Positions 1-11,845 of a stretch of DNA of 64,000 nucleotides are shown piece by piece. The translations under genes were made by a program, and so were the position numbers. Every line of letters begins with the position of its first letter. Positions within the stretch are counted from its first letter, which is position 1. The DNA is taken from positions 3,346,160 to 3,410,159 of the forward strand of contig NC_088298.1 in NCBI RefSeq assembly GCF_032854445.1, given 5' to 3'. This stretch comes from Liolophura sinensis. Taxonomy: Eukaryota; Mollusca; Polyplacophora; Chitonida; Chitonidae. The notes below the pieces were generated by a model. That model was not told the DNA's origin and ran no database searches. It worked only from the letters and a program-made list of their open reading frames with translations.

Positions 1-686
1 GTAAAGATCAAAAGAATGTCTTGCTCAAGGCTGTTAAAGGAGAATTCCATGAGACAGGTGGGGAGACACAAGTATGACATACCTGTATACAGGTGAGGTA
101 TTTCAGTAAGATCAGTTTTTGGTAATAACAGTGTTTAGCACACAGAGATTAAATTTCACAACCATAACCATGGAAACAGACAACGCCCTTCTAACAAGGC
201 AAACACACCCAACAACAAAAAACAAAAAAAAATGCATTTTTACAGGCATTTGCCTCTAAAAATGTCACAAACAACTACTTTAGCGGCTCCAAAAACACCT
301 CAAATAACCTTTCTGAGATCCCAAAAGATCAAAATGTGCAGGGGTGAAATTTTAGCTCAAATTATTTATAGTATGTAACATTCACAGCTGTGAAAGTAGA
401 TTATGAAGGAAATAATTTGATCACCTTAGTGTTTACATGTGCCTCATAAGCCAGCACTTATGACTGACGTGAAAAACAGTTCTACTTTCCTTCCTTCTAT
501 ATAATGTACATGAGTGCAAGTTTTTATGAATTCTGGGCAACATGATAAAATGTAGACAGCTGTAGGCCACACATTGAGGTATATATAATGACATAAGAAG
601 TTACGCTTTTAGCAAAGCGCATTTTCAGAGACAAAAAAATGTCACAAAATATAACTTTTATCGCTAAATGACTGAGAACTTTCACC

Positions 687-1335
687 ACAAAACTGTTCAA
701 TATCAAACGTCAACAGATGAACAAAAACACAGCAAATTTTGACACTAAACTGTTCAATATCAAATGTCTACAGATGAACAAAAACACAGCAAACTTTGAC
801 ACTAAAATGTTCAATATCAAATCTACAGACGAACAAAAACACAGCAAACTTCGACACTAAACTGTTCAATATCAAATGTCAAAAGGTGGACAAAATAATT
901 GCAAAACAAAACAACACAAAACTGTTCAAGAAATCAAAACTTGATCAAAATCATTGCAAACTTTGACCCCCAACTGTTTAAGATAAAGATATCAAAAACT
1001 GATCAAAATCATTGTAACCTTTGACACAAAACTGTTAAATATCAAGATGTCAATAGCTGATCAAAATCACTGCACAATGACAAAACTTCAAAGCCACTGT
1101 AAACTATGACACAAACTGTTGCAATATCAGATGTCAAAAGCTGATCAAATTCAATGCCAACTTCAACCCAAAAATGCTTGAAATCAAATGCCAAAAGCTG
1201 ATCAAAATCATTGTGAACTGACATAGAAATGTGCAGTATCACCTGTTAAAATCTGATAAATACCACCGTAAATTATTTGAAACAGAACTGTTCAATATCC
1301 GAAGTCAAAAGCTGAATAATATCTCCCTTTGACAA
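687..1335. repeat. degenerate tandem array, unit about 57 bp
   Basis: About eleven diverged units with the recurring cores ctgttcaatatcaaa and gatcaaaatcattg, spaced 51-60 bp. Old array. Minus-strand frames such as FDQLLTSD are repeat translations. Confidence 0.85.
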
Positions 1336-1364
1336 CAGAACTGATGTATGACACCATACCTCAC

Positions 1365-1436
1365 CAATTCCTACCCAAGTCTGGTATAAAGCGATGACAA
1401 ACCGTGCGTGTTCCTGCTCATGCAGAAACCTCAAGA
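1365..1436 (-). CDS. weak exon candidate, 23 codons
   Basis: Between acceptor ctacgcag and donor ATTG/gtgagg one of three frames is open: LRFLHEQEHARFVIALYQTW then VGI. The composition looks protein-like, but the block is short, the family is unrecognised and the polypyrimidine tract is only moderate. Entry phase (two leading bases) does not match the 5.2-kb exon directly. Confidence 0.18.
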
Positions 1437-1439
1437 CTG

Positions 1440-2547
1440 CGTAGTTACATGTACGAAAACTACAAATCACTATAAACACTCTCAGACCATGAGAGACTGG
1501 AAACATGGCCCTGGATAAAAAGTAAAACACAAGCAATCTACTGCAAATATTTATACCTCGGTTTGTCTAAAGGCATTAGGCATGTAACATGAAAGGCTAG
1601 TCTATAAATACACTGTCAGAGAAAACCTGGTAAAGATGTTATGTACACATACCCTTATATGCAATCTGCATACCTATATCTCTAGATAGAGTAAGCTAGA
1701 TCAACACTGGAGATTTGAACCATTTAATAGAATCACTTAACCCACTGGACCACAGTAATGAGTGTTCTCCAATAATAAGGCAAGCAAGAAATGCCTTAAA
1801 TTCGCATCTTTTAGCTCCGCATATTAAAGTTCAGGAGCAATAATTGGTAACTTGAATCTAATGTAAATCTACATGTATTTGGAACCAAGAAAAAAAAAAA
1901 AAAAAACTCACAAGGGTAGAGATGTTCAATTGTACAGACTCAACAGCAGATTTCTAAAATTCAAATCACAAATAAATTTTGTTTAATTTTAAAATACCAG
2001 TCTGGTATGATTATTGAAACCATCACTACAACATGCATTATGTTTATAAAATGACATGGTTTGACTGCCCTAGACACAGAGTAATGATTCTATGAACCCT
2101 ACTTGGCTACGGCCACAATAATCACCAACATATCTCCACACAAGTCTGTTCAAATGGCTGGCTGTATTATTACAGTTTTAATGAGAAGATTTATTTCCGC
2201 CAAAGGTCACTAGGATGTAATATATAAAGCGTATAAAAATCTTCAGATGCTGATTTCTGCAGTTGGGCTTTTAAATATGTCAACTTCAAACTAATCTTTT
2301 GTGGATCCATCCACAAATAAAAAAGTAGTATAAAAAAAAAATGTCCAAAATTTAAAAAAAAAAATTTTAAGTGCATCAGTATTTATGTTGAATTTGTCAG
2401 AAGAAGTAAATAGATTTAAGGATAGTCAAATGGCATGGCTTTTTTTCTTTTCACATTCCTTTTCTTGTCAGGATTCACTGGGTTACTATCTGGAGACGAG
2501 GATTGTCTGTTATATTGTGATATTAGTCCCATAAGGTGAAAATGACC
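1440..2547. other. no gene seen
   Basis: AT-rich sequence with an A18 run near 1890 and A/T runs near 2330-2370. Nothing recognisable. Confidence 0.6.
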
Positions 2548-2826
2548 AGTGGTTTCCCTGGAGCAATGTGCTTTGCCCAGGGCAATGTGTTTTCCCTCGG
2601 GCAATGTGTTTTCCCTCGGGCAATGTGTTTTCCCTCGGGTAATGTGTTTTCCCTCGAGCAATGTGTTTTCCCTCAGGCAATATGCTTTGCCTAGGGTAAT
2701 GTGTTATCCTTGGAGTAAAGTGTTTTGCCTCAGTAAACACACTTTCCCTGGAGCAATGTGCTGTGCCTAAGGCAATGTGCTGTGCCTCAGGCAATGTGCT
2801 ATCCTGGGAGCAATGTGCTTTCCGGG
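2548..2826. repeat. 20-bp minisatellite
   Basis: About 14 units of gcaatgtgttttccctcggg with variants (ctttgccta, ctgtgcct). Open frames on both strands here come from the array. Confidence 0.9.
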
Positions 2827-3342
2827 AGTACTATGCTTTTTCTTCAACTCATAAAACTGACCCGGCTTTTTGTATACTGAAGAATAAGGCTTGGCAATAT
2901 ACAAATGTAAATCTATTTAATGCACAGGAATGAATGAAAACTAGTCTTATTAACGGTAAGAAAGTGAGAGGCCAATAAAAAAAATACGGAAAAGCTGTAC
3001 AAAGTGTAAGGAGGGAAAAAGCCACAGGATTGCAGCTGAAAGTTAATTGGTGGTTAGGGCTTGTGAAGAGATACCTGTCAGCAAGATTTATCTCCCTTGA
3101 TCTGTACACAAGTTCTTGTCTGTGCTCAAAACAACACAACACACATATGTATTTCAAGCAGTTTAAATTGATATCATGTAGAATTATTTAAAAAAAAAAA
3201 ACCCAAACATTTGAAATAATTTATGTGCCCTATAAACACATAATAATTTACTTCAAAGGGTTTCAGAAAAAAACCCCAACTTTTGAAGAATACTGTAAAG
3301 CTCCAATCTGAAATGATTTAGTCTGACAAAGAAAACATAATA

Positions 3343-3386
3343 CATCACCATCACCATCATCATCACCATCATCATCACCATCATCA
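3343..3386. repeat. CAT/CATCAC microsatellite
   Basis: Interrupted trinucleotide run, catcaccatcat units, about 44 bp. Confidence 0.9.
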
Positions 3387-3940
3387 GGACTAAATGGTGA
3401 TCCTTTGACTGACAAATTTAAAACGTAGACAAAACTGATTATCATTCAAAAATCTCGTCATGTTTCTGCGAAACTCTCTCAAAAACGACAGAAATCTGAC
3501 CCAGAAACACATATACACAATTTCACGTTACAACCACAATATGTTAATTTGGCACTGTTTTCTTTCTTTTTTTCTTCTTTTTCCCTTTTCTTTTTTTCCC
3601 CCTGACATGGCTTGAGGTCTCTTATAACTTATATTTTCCATCAGATCCCATCCATCAAATGGAGGAACACACCAGCAACAGATCTGCTACAGGTACACAC
3701 TTCTGATAAAAACCACAGGAGCCACAAAGTGACATCAAATCTGTCACATGACACGAGGTGTCAAGCTGTGATACAGGAAAAACCTTCTTAGTTCAGGTGC
3801 TTATATAACACAATATCCTGTATCTCAGGTGTACAGTATATACAGTGAAGAACATTTGTGCTGTTTTGAAGGTATAAAACATCATACCCTGGAACCCAGC
3901 TTTCACTTTCAATATCTTTCTATACCAGTTCAAGTGGCAA

Positions 3941-4153
3941 ACACTGTATTTCACCTAAAGTTAAGCATTTTTCAGCTGACAGATTTTGCGTGATTCTGAT
4001 ACATTCATCCACATTACAGGACCACTTTAGAGTTTTTGATTAATTACTTATCGGGAGAACATAGGTGTTGGCATCAAAACTATCATTTTAAGTACCATTT
4101 TATCTGCCTGTGACAGTGTATGGGGTTTACATACTTTAGGTGAAATACGGTAC
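3941..4153. mobile_element. MITE-like element, family M1
   Basis: About 213 bp bounded by terminal inverted repeats of about 20 bp: actgtatttcacctaaagt on the left, actttaggtgaaatacggt on the right. The interior is non-coding. Matching copies at 28282-28503, 41379-41590 and 43598-43791 share both ends and the interior. Confidence 0.75.
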
Positions 4154-4154
4154 T

Positions 4155-5215
4155 CCATGATAAAACGAATGTGTTTAACACACACAGATAATATCAAAAA
4201 CATACTTGAATGATCTAATTGAAGAATGCCAAATCCTACACCTTTTAACGCATTTAGCAGAGAACTTGCTACCTTTCTTTTTCATTTCTTTGAACTGTGA
4301 GTTCTTGTAGCAAAGTAAAATTGAGCAGACCACATAATATGAGCTTGTATTGTATATGGCCACGACCGCATAACAGAGCAAAGAAAACTGGTGCATTCTG
4401 CACTAACAGTACACGTATTTATCCGGTTAAATCCGGTTAAACCTCTGAACACCTGAAAGCAAAGTTATATCAATAACATTATCCTGAAAATGAAATGGGT
4501 ATAGCATACATTTCAAATCCTGTTCACACAGAACAGCAAACATAAAAACCGCAACGTGTGAGCCATTCCATTTCTAATAGCTGAAAGAAAAATACAAGTG
4601 TAACTAAAAATTCACAACAGTTGTAGTCATTATACTGAATAGCTTATGTTGAAAGATGACACGTCAAAAATCTAACCGCCCAACCGACAGAGAAAGAGTA
4701 AATTCTATATCAGCTTACTACAGCTAAAAACTTTAACAGAAAAATCCGCCCTAAACATAAATGCATGTACATAATGAGACAAAGTCCTATAGATGAACCC
4801 GTAAAACCTTGTACATACAACGAAAGGCGGTTCCCTGCAAACTTATGGAGCAAACTTTCTGGGATCTGAAAAATGATTTCACTGGAACAGAGGAAGCAAT
4901 AAAAATTGAACTGCATTTGTGAATCCTGAAAAGTTGAAAAACATCATTAATATAAAATATACAAAAAGCTGAATTTGAAGAAATTAGATCATGCCAGTTT
5001 ATAGAATGATCAGAACTGGGCAGCGATATACTTTTAAACGAAGATATAAGAGATCATTTCTGATCTCTGACAAGATGACATGATCGATGATCCTGCATTT
5101 TGATTCTGATGACCTAAAAATAACATCACCACTCCAAACGAAACAGCGCACAATCCTGACCGGGCATAAATAGCTCTAGCTGTGAGATAAGACATTTTTG
5201 GAGGAAGTGCCTCAC
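4155..5215. other. presumed intron 3' of the 5.2-kb candidate exon
   Basis: AT-rich, stop-dense on both strands; a small direct repeat tccggttaaatccggttaaa lies near 4422-4441. No exon seen. Confidence 0.55.
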
Positions 5216-5353
5216 CGTGGCGGTCTGCTCCGTTTTAACACTGCTTGTGTACGGTTTCTTATCCTCATCCACCTCCTCCATCTCTGTGCCCATACAAGAG
5301 CAGAGTTTCATCAGCGGGTTTTTACGACGACTTCGTTTTCGACTCCTCCCCAT
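5216..5353 (-). CDS. candidate first coding exon with polybasic and Cys-x-Cys N-terminus
   Basis: Open frame of 46 codons ending at a CCACG/gtgagg donor in phase 0. I chose the Met at 5353 because it has A at -3 and G at +4. Two in-frame upstream Mets (5392 and the tenth codon) have poorer context. The peptide begins MGRSRKRSRRKNPLMKLCSC, then an acidic, polar stretch (MEEVDEDKKP) and TEQTAT. A basic patch next to two cysteines suggests membrane targeting by charge plus palmitoylation (inference). G2 is not followed by Ser/Thr at position 6, so classical N-myristoylation is not expected. Upstream DNA has a CGT/ACG run and is richer in CpG than its surroundings, as for a promoter. It lies on the TRIO strand, downstream of the KWLT exon, and shares that exon's phase-0 donor, so it could be an alternative first exon of a GEF2-only isoform or the first exon of a separate gene. 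Confidence 0.42.
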
Positions 5354-5392
5354 GCTGAGCCACATTGAGCTGGTCTGAACACCGATCCTCAT

Positions 5393-6900
5393 GGGCCGGG
5401 GGCGACAACAACGACGACGACGACGAAAGAACGGGCTGACGACAAAAATGTCACCACAGCAGGTTGGCTAAGGAACGGTTTTCAGCATAATACGTGACAA
5501 ATGGAAGGATTCTAGGGGCTGTTCTATTCAGCAATAGATGTACATGGTATTGGAACAAAAGAACTATAATGGAGGACAGACATTCTGGTGCCACGAGAAG
5601 TAATTTGGTCGCCTCCGTGGTCAAAGGGCTTGCCTCGCTGGTACATGTGCACTTGGTGCCGGGTGTCCAGGGCATTATACAGCACAAACGGTAAATACTG
5701 AACACCTCTAGCGCAGATATCTCTTGAATAACACAGAAGATGGTAAATTCCTGCCAACAACCAGACACATGGTTAATGTGTGATCTGCGTCCAGGCTGTT
5801 CCTTTCGTGAATTAAACCTTGGAATATTATTAACCTTCATCAATTTTTGGCCCTCCTTTGGCTGAAGACTTCTCGAAGGTCGACGAATAATAAGAATAAT
5901 CATACGAATCTCATGAAGTCCACAACGCTTGAGAACATAACAGCATTTCAACCATGGTAAATCCAATATCACTCCATGACACATGCATTCGTCAGCGGAG
6001 ATCTTCTGTTTTGCTGTTATCTCTAGCCACCAGTACTACACCGATTCCAGTCAGCCTCAGACTCCCCGACACTTGTTGGAAGTCAATTCCGTTACATCAG
6101 CATCTAATTTGCATACAATTGCACGGACTGTGGCTCCGATGCTTGTGGCTCAGCTTCTTCACCACTGTAACATCTCTGAGTGCCAATCCCGGATAAACCA
6201 TAAGCGGGCTAGGTGGGAACATTTCACGGCTTACACCTCCTTTCTCAGAACATCTCTGAACCTTTTCCCAGAACCTCTACGTTTGGTTTTTACAGGCAGG
6301 GGGAGTAAGGGGGCTTATCCAACACTGAGAATGTGGCTTTACCGCTGACTACCAAGCAGTCTCCACACAGCTGCTTGGGAACATCTCCCCAGCTCTCTTC
6401 ACTGCAGAGGTGGTCAATGTTGTTTGTGTATAAGCTCACTGACCTGCGTATTGCTGTGCCCGATGGCTCGGGCCAAGTTCTACATGCAGGGCCGTCGTCG
6501 TTGACTTGAGCGCCTCTGTAGCCCGATTCAATCAAAGACAAGGACGGGAAGGGCTGCCTCACACGGCTCCCCTACCAAACCTGCACACCAAAATCAATAC
6601 GTTGGTCACATTTGCTATCCCACAATGCCGCAGCTGTCAAAGAGGCTGTTGATGAATGTTTGTAGAACCTTGTTAAGGATTTCATTTCGACCCCCCAATT
6701 CTGTTGTCCTCCACCTCCTTCCTTAATGTCCCACGATGCACCGGGCAGCCACCACTTCCTGTCCTCTGTCTGGAGAAGAAAAAGAAAAGAAATGATTAAG
6801 ATTTCAGCTAGAAATATGCTTAAAACTCAGCTTACCTCTTTGACATTTCAAACTCTAATGCCTTGAGGTGTTTATTCTTGAAGCCTTGAATATTACTAAA
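5393..6900 (-). promoter_or_regulatory. possible promoter/5' flank of the 5.2-kb exon
   Basis: About 1.5 kb richer in G, C and CpG than its neighbours, starting with a CGT/ACG run at about 5406-5427. It holds a 177-codon minus-strand open frame (5451-5984) that I do not recognise, and a further minus-strand frame (6290-6772) interrupted by one TAG. I found no clear TATA box or other core element. The promoter call rests on position and composition only. Confidence 0.25.
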
Positions 6901-8063
6901 AACATACATATAGGTCACAATACAACAAGCAGTCCCCGTAAGAGCCTCTATAGAAGATATATTGCATAAATACATTGTCCAAGTCAATTATTGTCCTTTA
7001 AAATTCATAGCATAAGAAAAGCAATTCTTTATCAAGAAAGCTTTAACAGCGAATTAAACCACTGGAACAGTCACTTTTTTACATACTGATTTACTCTAAC
7101 TAATAAATACTTCATAATTTCAATAAAAGGTTGCTCACGTAATATAAGCATAGTACTGTACCCTAAAATCACTGTTAAATTTGAAAAAAAAAACAATTTC
7201 TACATTTATACATACAACTAATTTGCTACCATTCTGACTAAACCTTATTCCCACAGATTACTAAGAAGACAAACTTTGCTATCTGAGCTTGAAGAACTTC
7301 CCTAGGCCTCAACACATACATTTCTCTGTCTCCCACAACCCACCAGGTCTTTATTAAAAATGGCTATAAAGGACATAATCCATTATTTCACACCACATGA
7401 GGGAATAAAAACCATGAAGTTAATCAAACACTTTTGCAGCATTAACAAAACTACTCCAACTTTATTTGAATTGCCTTAATACTAGTATGTTGGATGCAAA
7501 TTTTCTTAAACTGTGCCAATGTCTTAAACAAACAAAGCTACATTCACACACTTGGACTGCTTAAGCCAGTCACATCACAGTTTTTCAACGACTGGAAAAG
7601 CCAAGTGCTTATTACCAACAGAATTACTTCCTGGTAGAAACTTCAACACAAAAACATTTCTAAGTTAATAAATTTTCTAAAAATAACACGATCAGTCTCG
7701 GGAGCACTGTCTTAAGAAAAAAATGTGTCACATCTTGTAATCAAATTTCTTCGCCTGTCGCTAACTTGCCATGAAGCTGTATTAATCATTGTAAAGATCA
7801 AAGAAAATTGCGACCGTTTTTTTTTTTCTATCAGCTGCAAGTCATTTTAAAACGGATTCGTGATCAGGATGTCAAACTACGTCAGGTAACATGGACATAA
7901 AAGCTGGACATGTGCCTCCTTGTTACATCACTGATAGTTCAAAAATGGGCGAGCGAGAGACAGAATATACTTAAATGCCATTTCTCCCACAGATAACATC
8001 TAACAACAATCTAAAAGTAAAATATGGAAAGGGTAAAAACTGGAGAGCCATCATGCACAATTC

Positions 8064-8081
8064 TGACCTTGACCTTGACCT
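8064..8081 (-). promoter_or_regulatory. three abutting nuclear-receptor half-sites
   Basis: TGACCT occurs three times with no spacing; the minus strand reads AGGTCA three times, with two TCAAGGTCA-type extended half-sites as bound by NR5A and ERR monomers. Seen directly; function is inferred. No nearby promoter is established. Confidence 0.3.
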
Positions 8082-8230
8082 CAATGTCACAAATAAATAT
8101 TCTTGAATCAGGACTTAAATCATTTATCACATAAGCATCAAATATATCGTTAAACTTAACCCTTATCTAGTCGCTTAACCTCCACATTAATATTCTATCA
8201 AAAAATTGCATATGCATATAAGTGGAATAT

Positions 8231-8371
8231 TTATATATTTATTTGATTGGTGTTTTACACCGTATTCAAGAATATTTCATTTATACGACGGCGGTCAGCA
8301 TAATGGTGAGTGGAAACCAAGTAAAGCCCAAGGGAAACCCACCACCATCTGCAGGTTGCTGACAGACCTTA
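8231..8371 (-). mobile_element. family-A SINE, 5' truncated
   Basis: Contains gattggtgttttacaccgta and atctgcaggttgctgacaga. The tRNA head is missing. About 150 bp to the right a much more decayed tail fragment (8531-8592) of the same family is visible. Confidence 0.85.
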
Positions 8372-9964
8372 TGAGTGGAATAAAACATAAAGCTATGTAC
8401 ACGTACGCTAGTATGCGAATGTAAATGTTCTGTGCACATATTGTTATTCTACTGGGAAACCATTAGCACATTTCCATTATGTATACAGTAAAAATAAGGA
8501 GAGCGTACCGTATGCACCACAAGTAAAAGCATTTATTTACTTACGGACGACGTGTTTTGCACTATCCTCAAGAATATTCATGTATTTTAGTAGAATTTAC
8601 CGTCACTAGGTTTATTATCTTAGACCCCCAATATTATTCACCTGCACACACAAAAGACGTGTGTGAATCCATACTGGAATATTCCTACGCAAAGTGCAAA
8701 ATCTATAAATACTGCACATACTTTATACACCGGTGAAATCAAAATTAGGCATCCCAGATTATACATGTATGCATTTCACGTGTAAAATTATTACTCCGAA
8801 CAATGTCTCGTTTTAGTGTTGAGCCATTTTTAATATTGAGGAAGTACTTGTGGGAAGAGTAGCAGGATGCCACAAATACATGTATTTAGTTAGTTATGGT
8901 TAGAATATGATATCTAGTCTTGAAATCTAATCAACACACTTTACATGTGCTGTGTTATAATGCTCGGCTTACCAAGTGTTGTAACCTGATGTGAATGTGT
9001 AGGCCTCGGTCATCTACATGACAAACTGACAAAACATACCTGTATGTTCTGTACGTGATATGCGGCTGTGACAACATGCATGTCTATCAGAACGACAACA
9101 GGTCTCCTGAGTGTATGGCTTACGCGCAGCTGTCGTTATAACGGACGATCACGAGTCTAAAGTCCACAGGCAGTCCTGTCCTGACCAGATAACAGCTTTT
9201 GTAAAATGTCATTTTTCCCTGTAAAGGCATCTTGACAAAAGCTTACTGTCACGTGACCCACATAGATCAATGCATTGTATAGGGTTCTCTGAATAAAAAA
9301 TGTTGAAATTTTTGGCACTGAATTAAAACAGTGTGTCGTCACAACAGGTAAACTTTTCAATCTCAACCTTCGGTATGTACAGACTGTGTACACTGTAGCC
9401 TACATAAACAGAATCCATCATCTGTTACATATGACACTTAAGTAAATAATAACAGGTTATTAAAATTCAAAAATTTTAATCGCTGGTATGTGTAAATCTC
9501 ACTACTGATACTAACAGTGTGACCCACCTATCACGCACAGAAATGTGTAGGCATATACATAAAAATAAATATACAGGGATTGCAAATCATAAACTGACCC
9601 GAGGGACAGGTGTGTTACGGCTAAAATAGAATGAATGACTAATGCTTAACACACTTCCATAACAACATGTGGCAACAAGGGCAGCTGTAAGACAGCAAGT
9701 CAAATTTGTGACTTATTGTCTGTAGGTTACATAAAATCGAGTAGGAATGGGGCCATACATCTGTTTTAGATACAGCATATATGTCGTATTCCTACACAAC
9801 TCCAGACCATTTACAAATCTGCTTATGATTTAAAGTCTTCACACATTTAAAGTCCCATATACTCTGTATTAGGATAAGGCTTACATAAGGGCTTAAGTCC
9901 AGTTTTCACTTCAGTCGAGACTAGTGACATTTTAATAACTCTGTATTGGAAGAAGACTGGAATT

Positions 9965-10040
9965 ATTTATCTTTATTTATTTGACTGTTGTTTACACCAT
10001 ACTCAAGAATACTTCACCTATATGACGGCCAAAGACTGGT
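9965..10040 (-). mobile_element. family-A SINE running into the assembly gap
   Basis: Tail and first part of the body (actcaagaatacttcaccta, then tatgacggcc) end abruptly at the N run. The missing sequence probably includes the rest of the element. Confidence 0.75.
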
Positions 10041-10240
10041 NNNNNNNNNNNNNNNNNNNNNNNNNNNNNNNNNNNNNNNNNNNNNNNNNNNNNNNNNNNN
10101 NNNNNNNNNNNNNNNNNNNNNNNNNNNNNNNNNNNNNNNNNNNNNNNNNNNNNNNNNNNNNNNNNNNNNNNNNNNNNNNNNNNNNNNNNNNNNNNNNNNN
10201 NNNNNNNNNNNNNNNNNNNNNNNNNNNNNNNNNNNNNNNN
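10041..10240. other. assembly gap, 200 N
   Basis: Exactly 200 ambiguous bases, probably a fixed-size placeholder. The left flank is inside a SINE; the right flank starts with ttccgtcctttatacaagtg and has an A13 run shortly after. Open frames crossing it are meaningless. Confidence 0.97.
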
Positions 10241-10335
10241 TTCCGTCCTTTATACAAGTGCTATCAAGGGCTACAAAAACCATCAAAAAAAAAAAAAAAT
10301 CAACCTTAACCTGCAAGCAACATGAAGTATGCATG

Positions 10336-10500
10336 TATGGATGCTTGGGTTTTTACGTCTCACTTAACAATTTTTCAGTCATATATATGACTTGAGGAGT
10401 CATTAGGTGTATGTACATATATTATGTCTTCTTGTGGTCCATGATGCCAAATTGCTGCCACTGAAGTGTCATGCCAAAGACACCAGACATGACACATTCC
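10336..10500 (-). mobile_element. family-B SINE, 3' part
   Basis: Carries the family-B tail (aacaatttttcagtcatata on plus) and adjoining body (gtcttcttgtgg, cactgaagtgtcatgcc). The head is absent, so the copy is 5' truncated. It lies about 100 bp right of the assembly gap. Confidence 0.7.
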
Positions 10501-10589
10501 ATCTAAGTGTAACATATAATTGAAAACTTAAGTATTCTGTATGTTAAAGTAGGTGCTCTGAAGAATGAGCTTTGAACTCAGGGCAATTT

Positions 10590-10729
10590 ACTTATTCATT
10601 TGATTGGTGTTTCACGCCGTACTCAAGAATATTTCAATTATATGAAGGCGGCGGCATTATTGGTGGGAGGAAACCAAGCAGAGCCCAGGGGAAACCCACG
10701 ACCATCCCCAGGTTGCTGAAGACCTTCCC
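10590..10729 (-). mobile_element. 5'-truncated family-A SINE with target-site duplication
   Basis: Body of family A ending at the cttccca segment, head missing, flanked by actcagggcaatt (10577-10589 and 10730-10742). A second case of insertion-linked 5' truncation at nearly the same body position as the 41.6-kb copy. Confidence 0.9.
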
Positions 10730-11694
10730 ACTCAGGGCAATTAAAACCTAGAACTGACTCAAAAAGATTGGTGCAAAATGACTTACTTTCCCTTGCTCAA
10801 CGTTATAATTCTGTGTGAGTGCTCAGGTGGAACACAGCCAGATATACAGCAACTAAACACTAATTCCGAGTAAAGTCCTCAACTCAAGTCTAATTCCCAA
10901 TAGCTGATAAACCTAAGGAGGGTTGCTCTTGCTTACATGAGTGAATCATGCCGACCACACACACACCCTGGAAGAAAACACCCACAAAAACATGGGAGGA
11001 AGTTCACAATCCAAGCTTTTGATGTAAAACTGCAGGTGGGAGAAATTCCAGGAGAACTTGCAGACAGGGTTCAATGTATACAAGACATGGCTGGTCATGC
11101 AAGACTCAACTGTGGCAACACAGGGGAACAATATTCTACCAGTTTGGCAGCTTTGCTTTCATTTCAGCTTACGGGTACTGCGTAAATGTATAACTATGAA
11201 GATCAAAGATCAGAGGTTCAGCTTATACCATTAGCTCAGTTCAGCTTACACCATCAATTTGGTTGCTTACACCCCCAGCTTGATTCGCTTGGTTACACTT
11301 TTAGCTATATGGTGCCAAACACACATGCAGTACGAGTCATAGACCGAGAGCAAACATTTAGAGCTTTAATTGTCACATTACTGAAGCTAAATCATTTGAA
11401 CCAACAACGTAAGTTTAAGAACATTTTGCGAAGTATAGGGTTGTCCACTCAATTGCTGTATCTAATCTAGGATTTTGTCCAAAGAGGCAAATAAAGTTCA
11501 TAAAATTTGACTTTTGGTGCTGACTTATTTATTCCCAGTAGGATAACATCCTACATCTACATTCCAAACAAACCTCTAAACCTCTTTCTAAAATCAACAG
11601 AAATTTCAGTGTCAGACAAAACGAGTAACATGTTTCATCTAAAATTCAGCATTTTTTTTGGTGACACATTTTGGATGATTTTAACTACTTTATC

Positions 11695-11845
11695 CACCTT
11701 CCATGGCCACCTTTTTGTGAAGTTTGATTAATTTCTTAGCAGGAAAGTTAAGTGTAGGCGTCAAAAGTATCATTTTAAATCTTTATGTGTTTCTGAATGC
11801 GCATTTTTTAAGTCATGGTCACCAATTTTAGGTGAAACTACAGTT
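11695..11845 (+). mobile_element. M1 element, right half, merging into a minisatellite
   Basis: Contains gaagtttgattaatttctta and gcgtcaaaagtatcatttta, matching the M1 interior, and ends in ttttaggtgaaactacagtt, the M1 terminal repeat. This terminal repeat is then part of every unit of the following 45-bp array. Confidence 0.65.

Larger units (their letters stand above)
6901..9960. other. non-coding stretch
   Basis: AT-rich intron-like DNA. Apart from two family-A SINE relics (8231-8371, 8531-8592) and the half-site triplet at 8064, I see nothing supportable. Confidence 0.6.

Noticed and set aside
5983-6348. Plus-strand 121-codon frame
   Set aside because: No recognisable domain or splice signals, and it overlaps minus-strand frames in a CpG-richer block where stops are fewer.
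6680-6895. Minus-strand two-exon C-terminus (6836-6895 plus the exon after ttcttctccag)
   Set aside because: Splice signals and frame are compatible, but the implied intron is only about 63 bp, the peptide is unrecognised, and an alternative frame is equally open. Too weak to list.
9988-10395. Open frames across the gap
   Set aside because: They consist mainly of N-derived residues.
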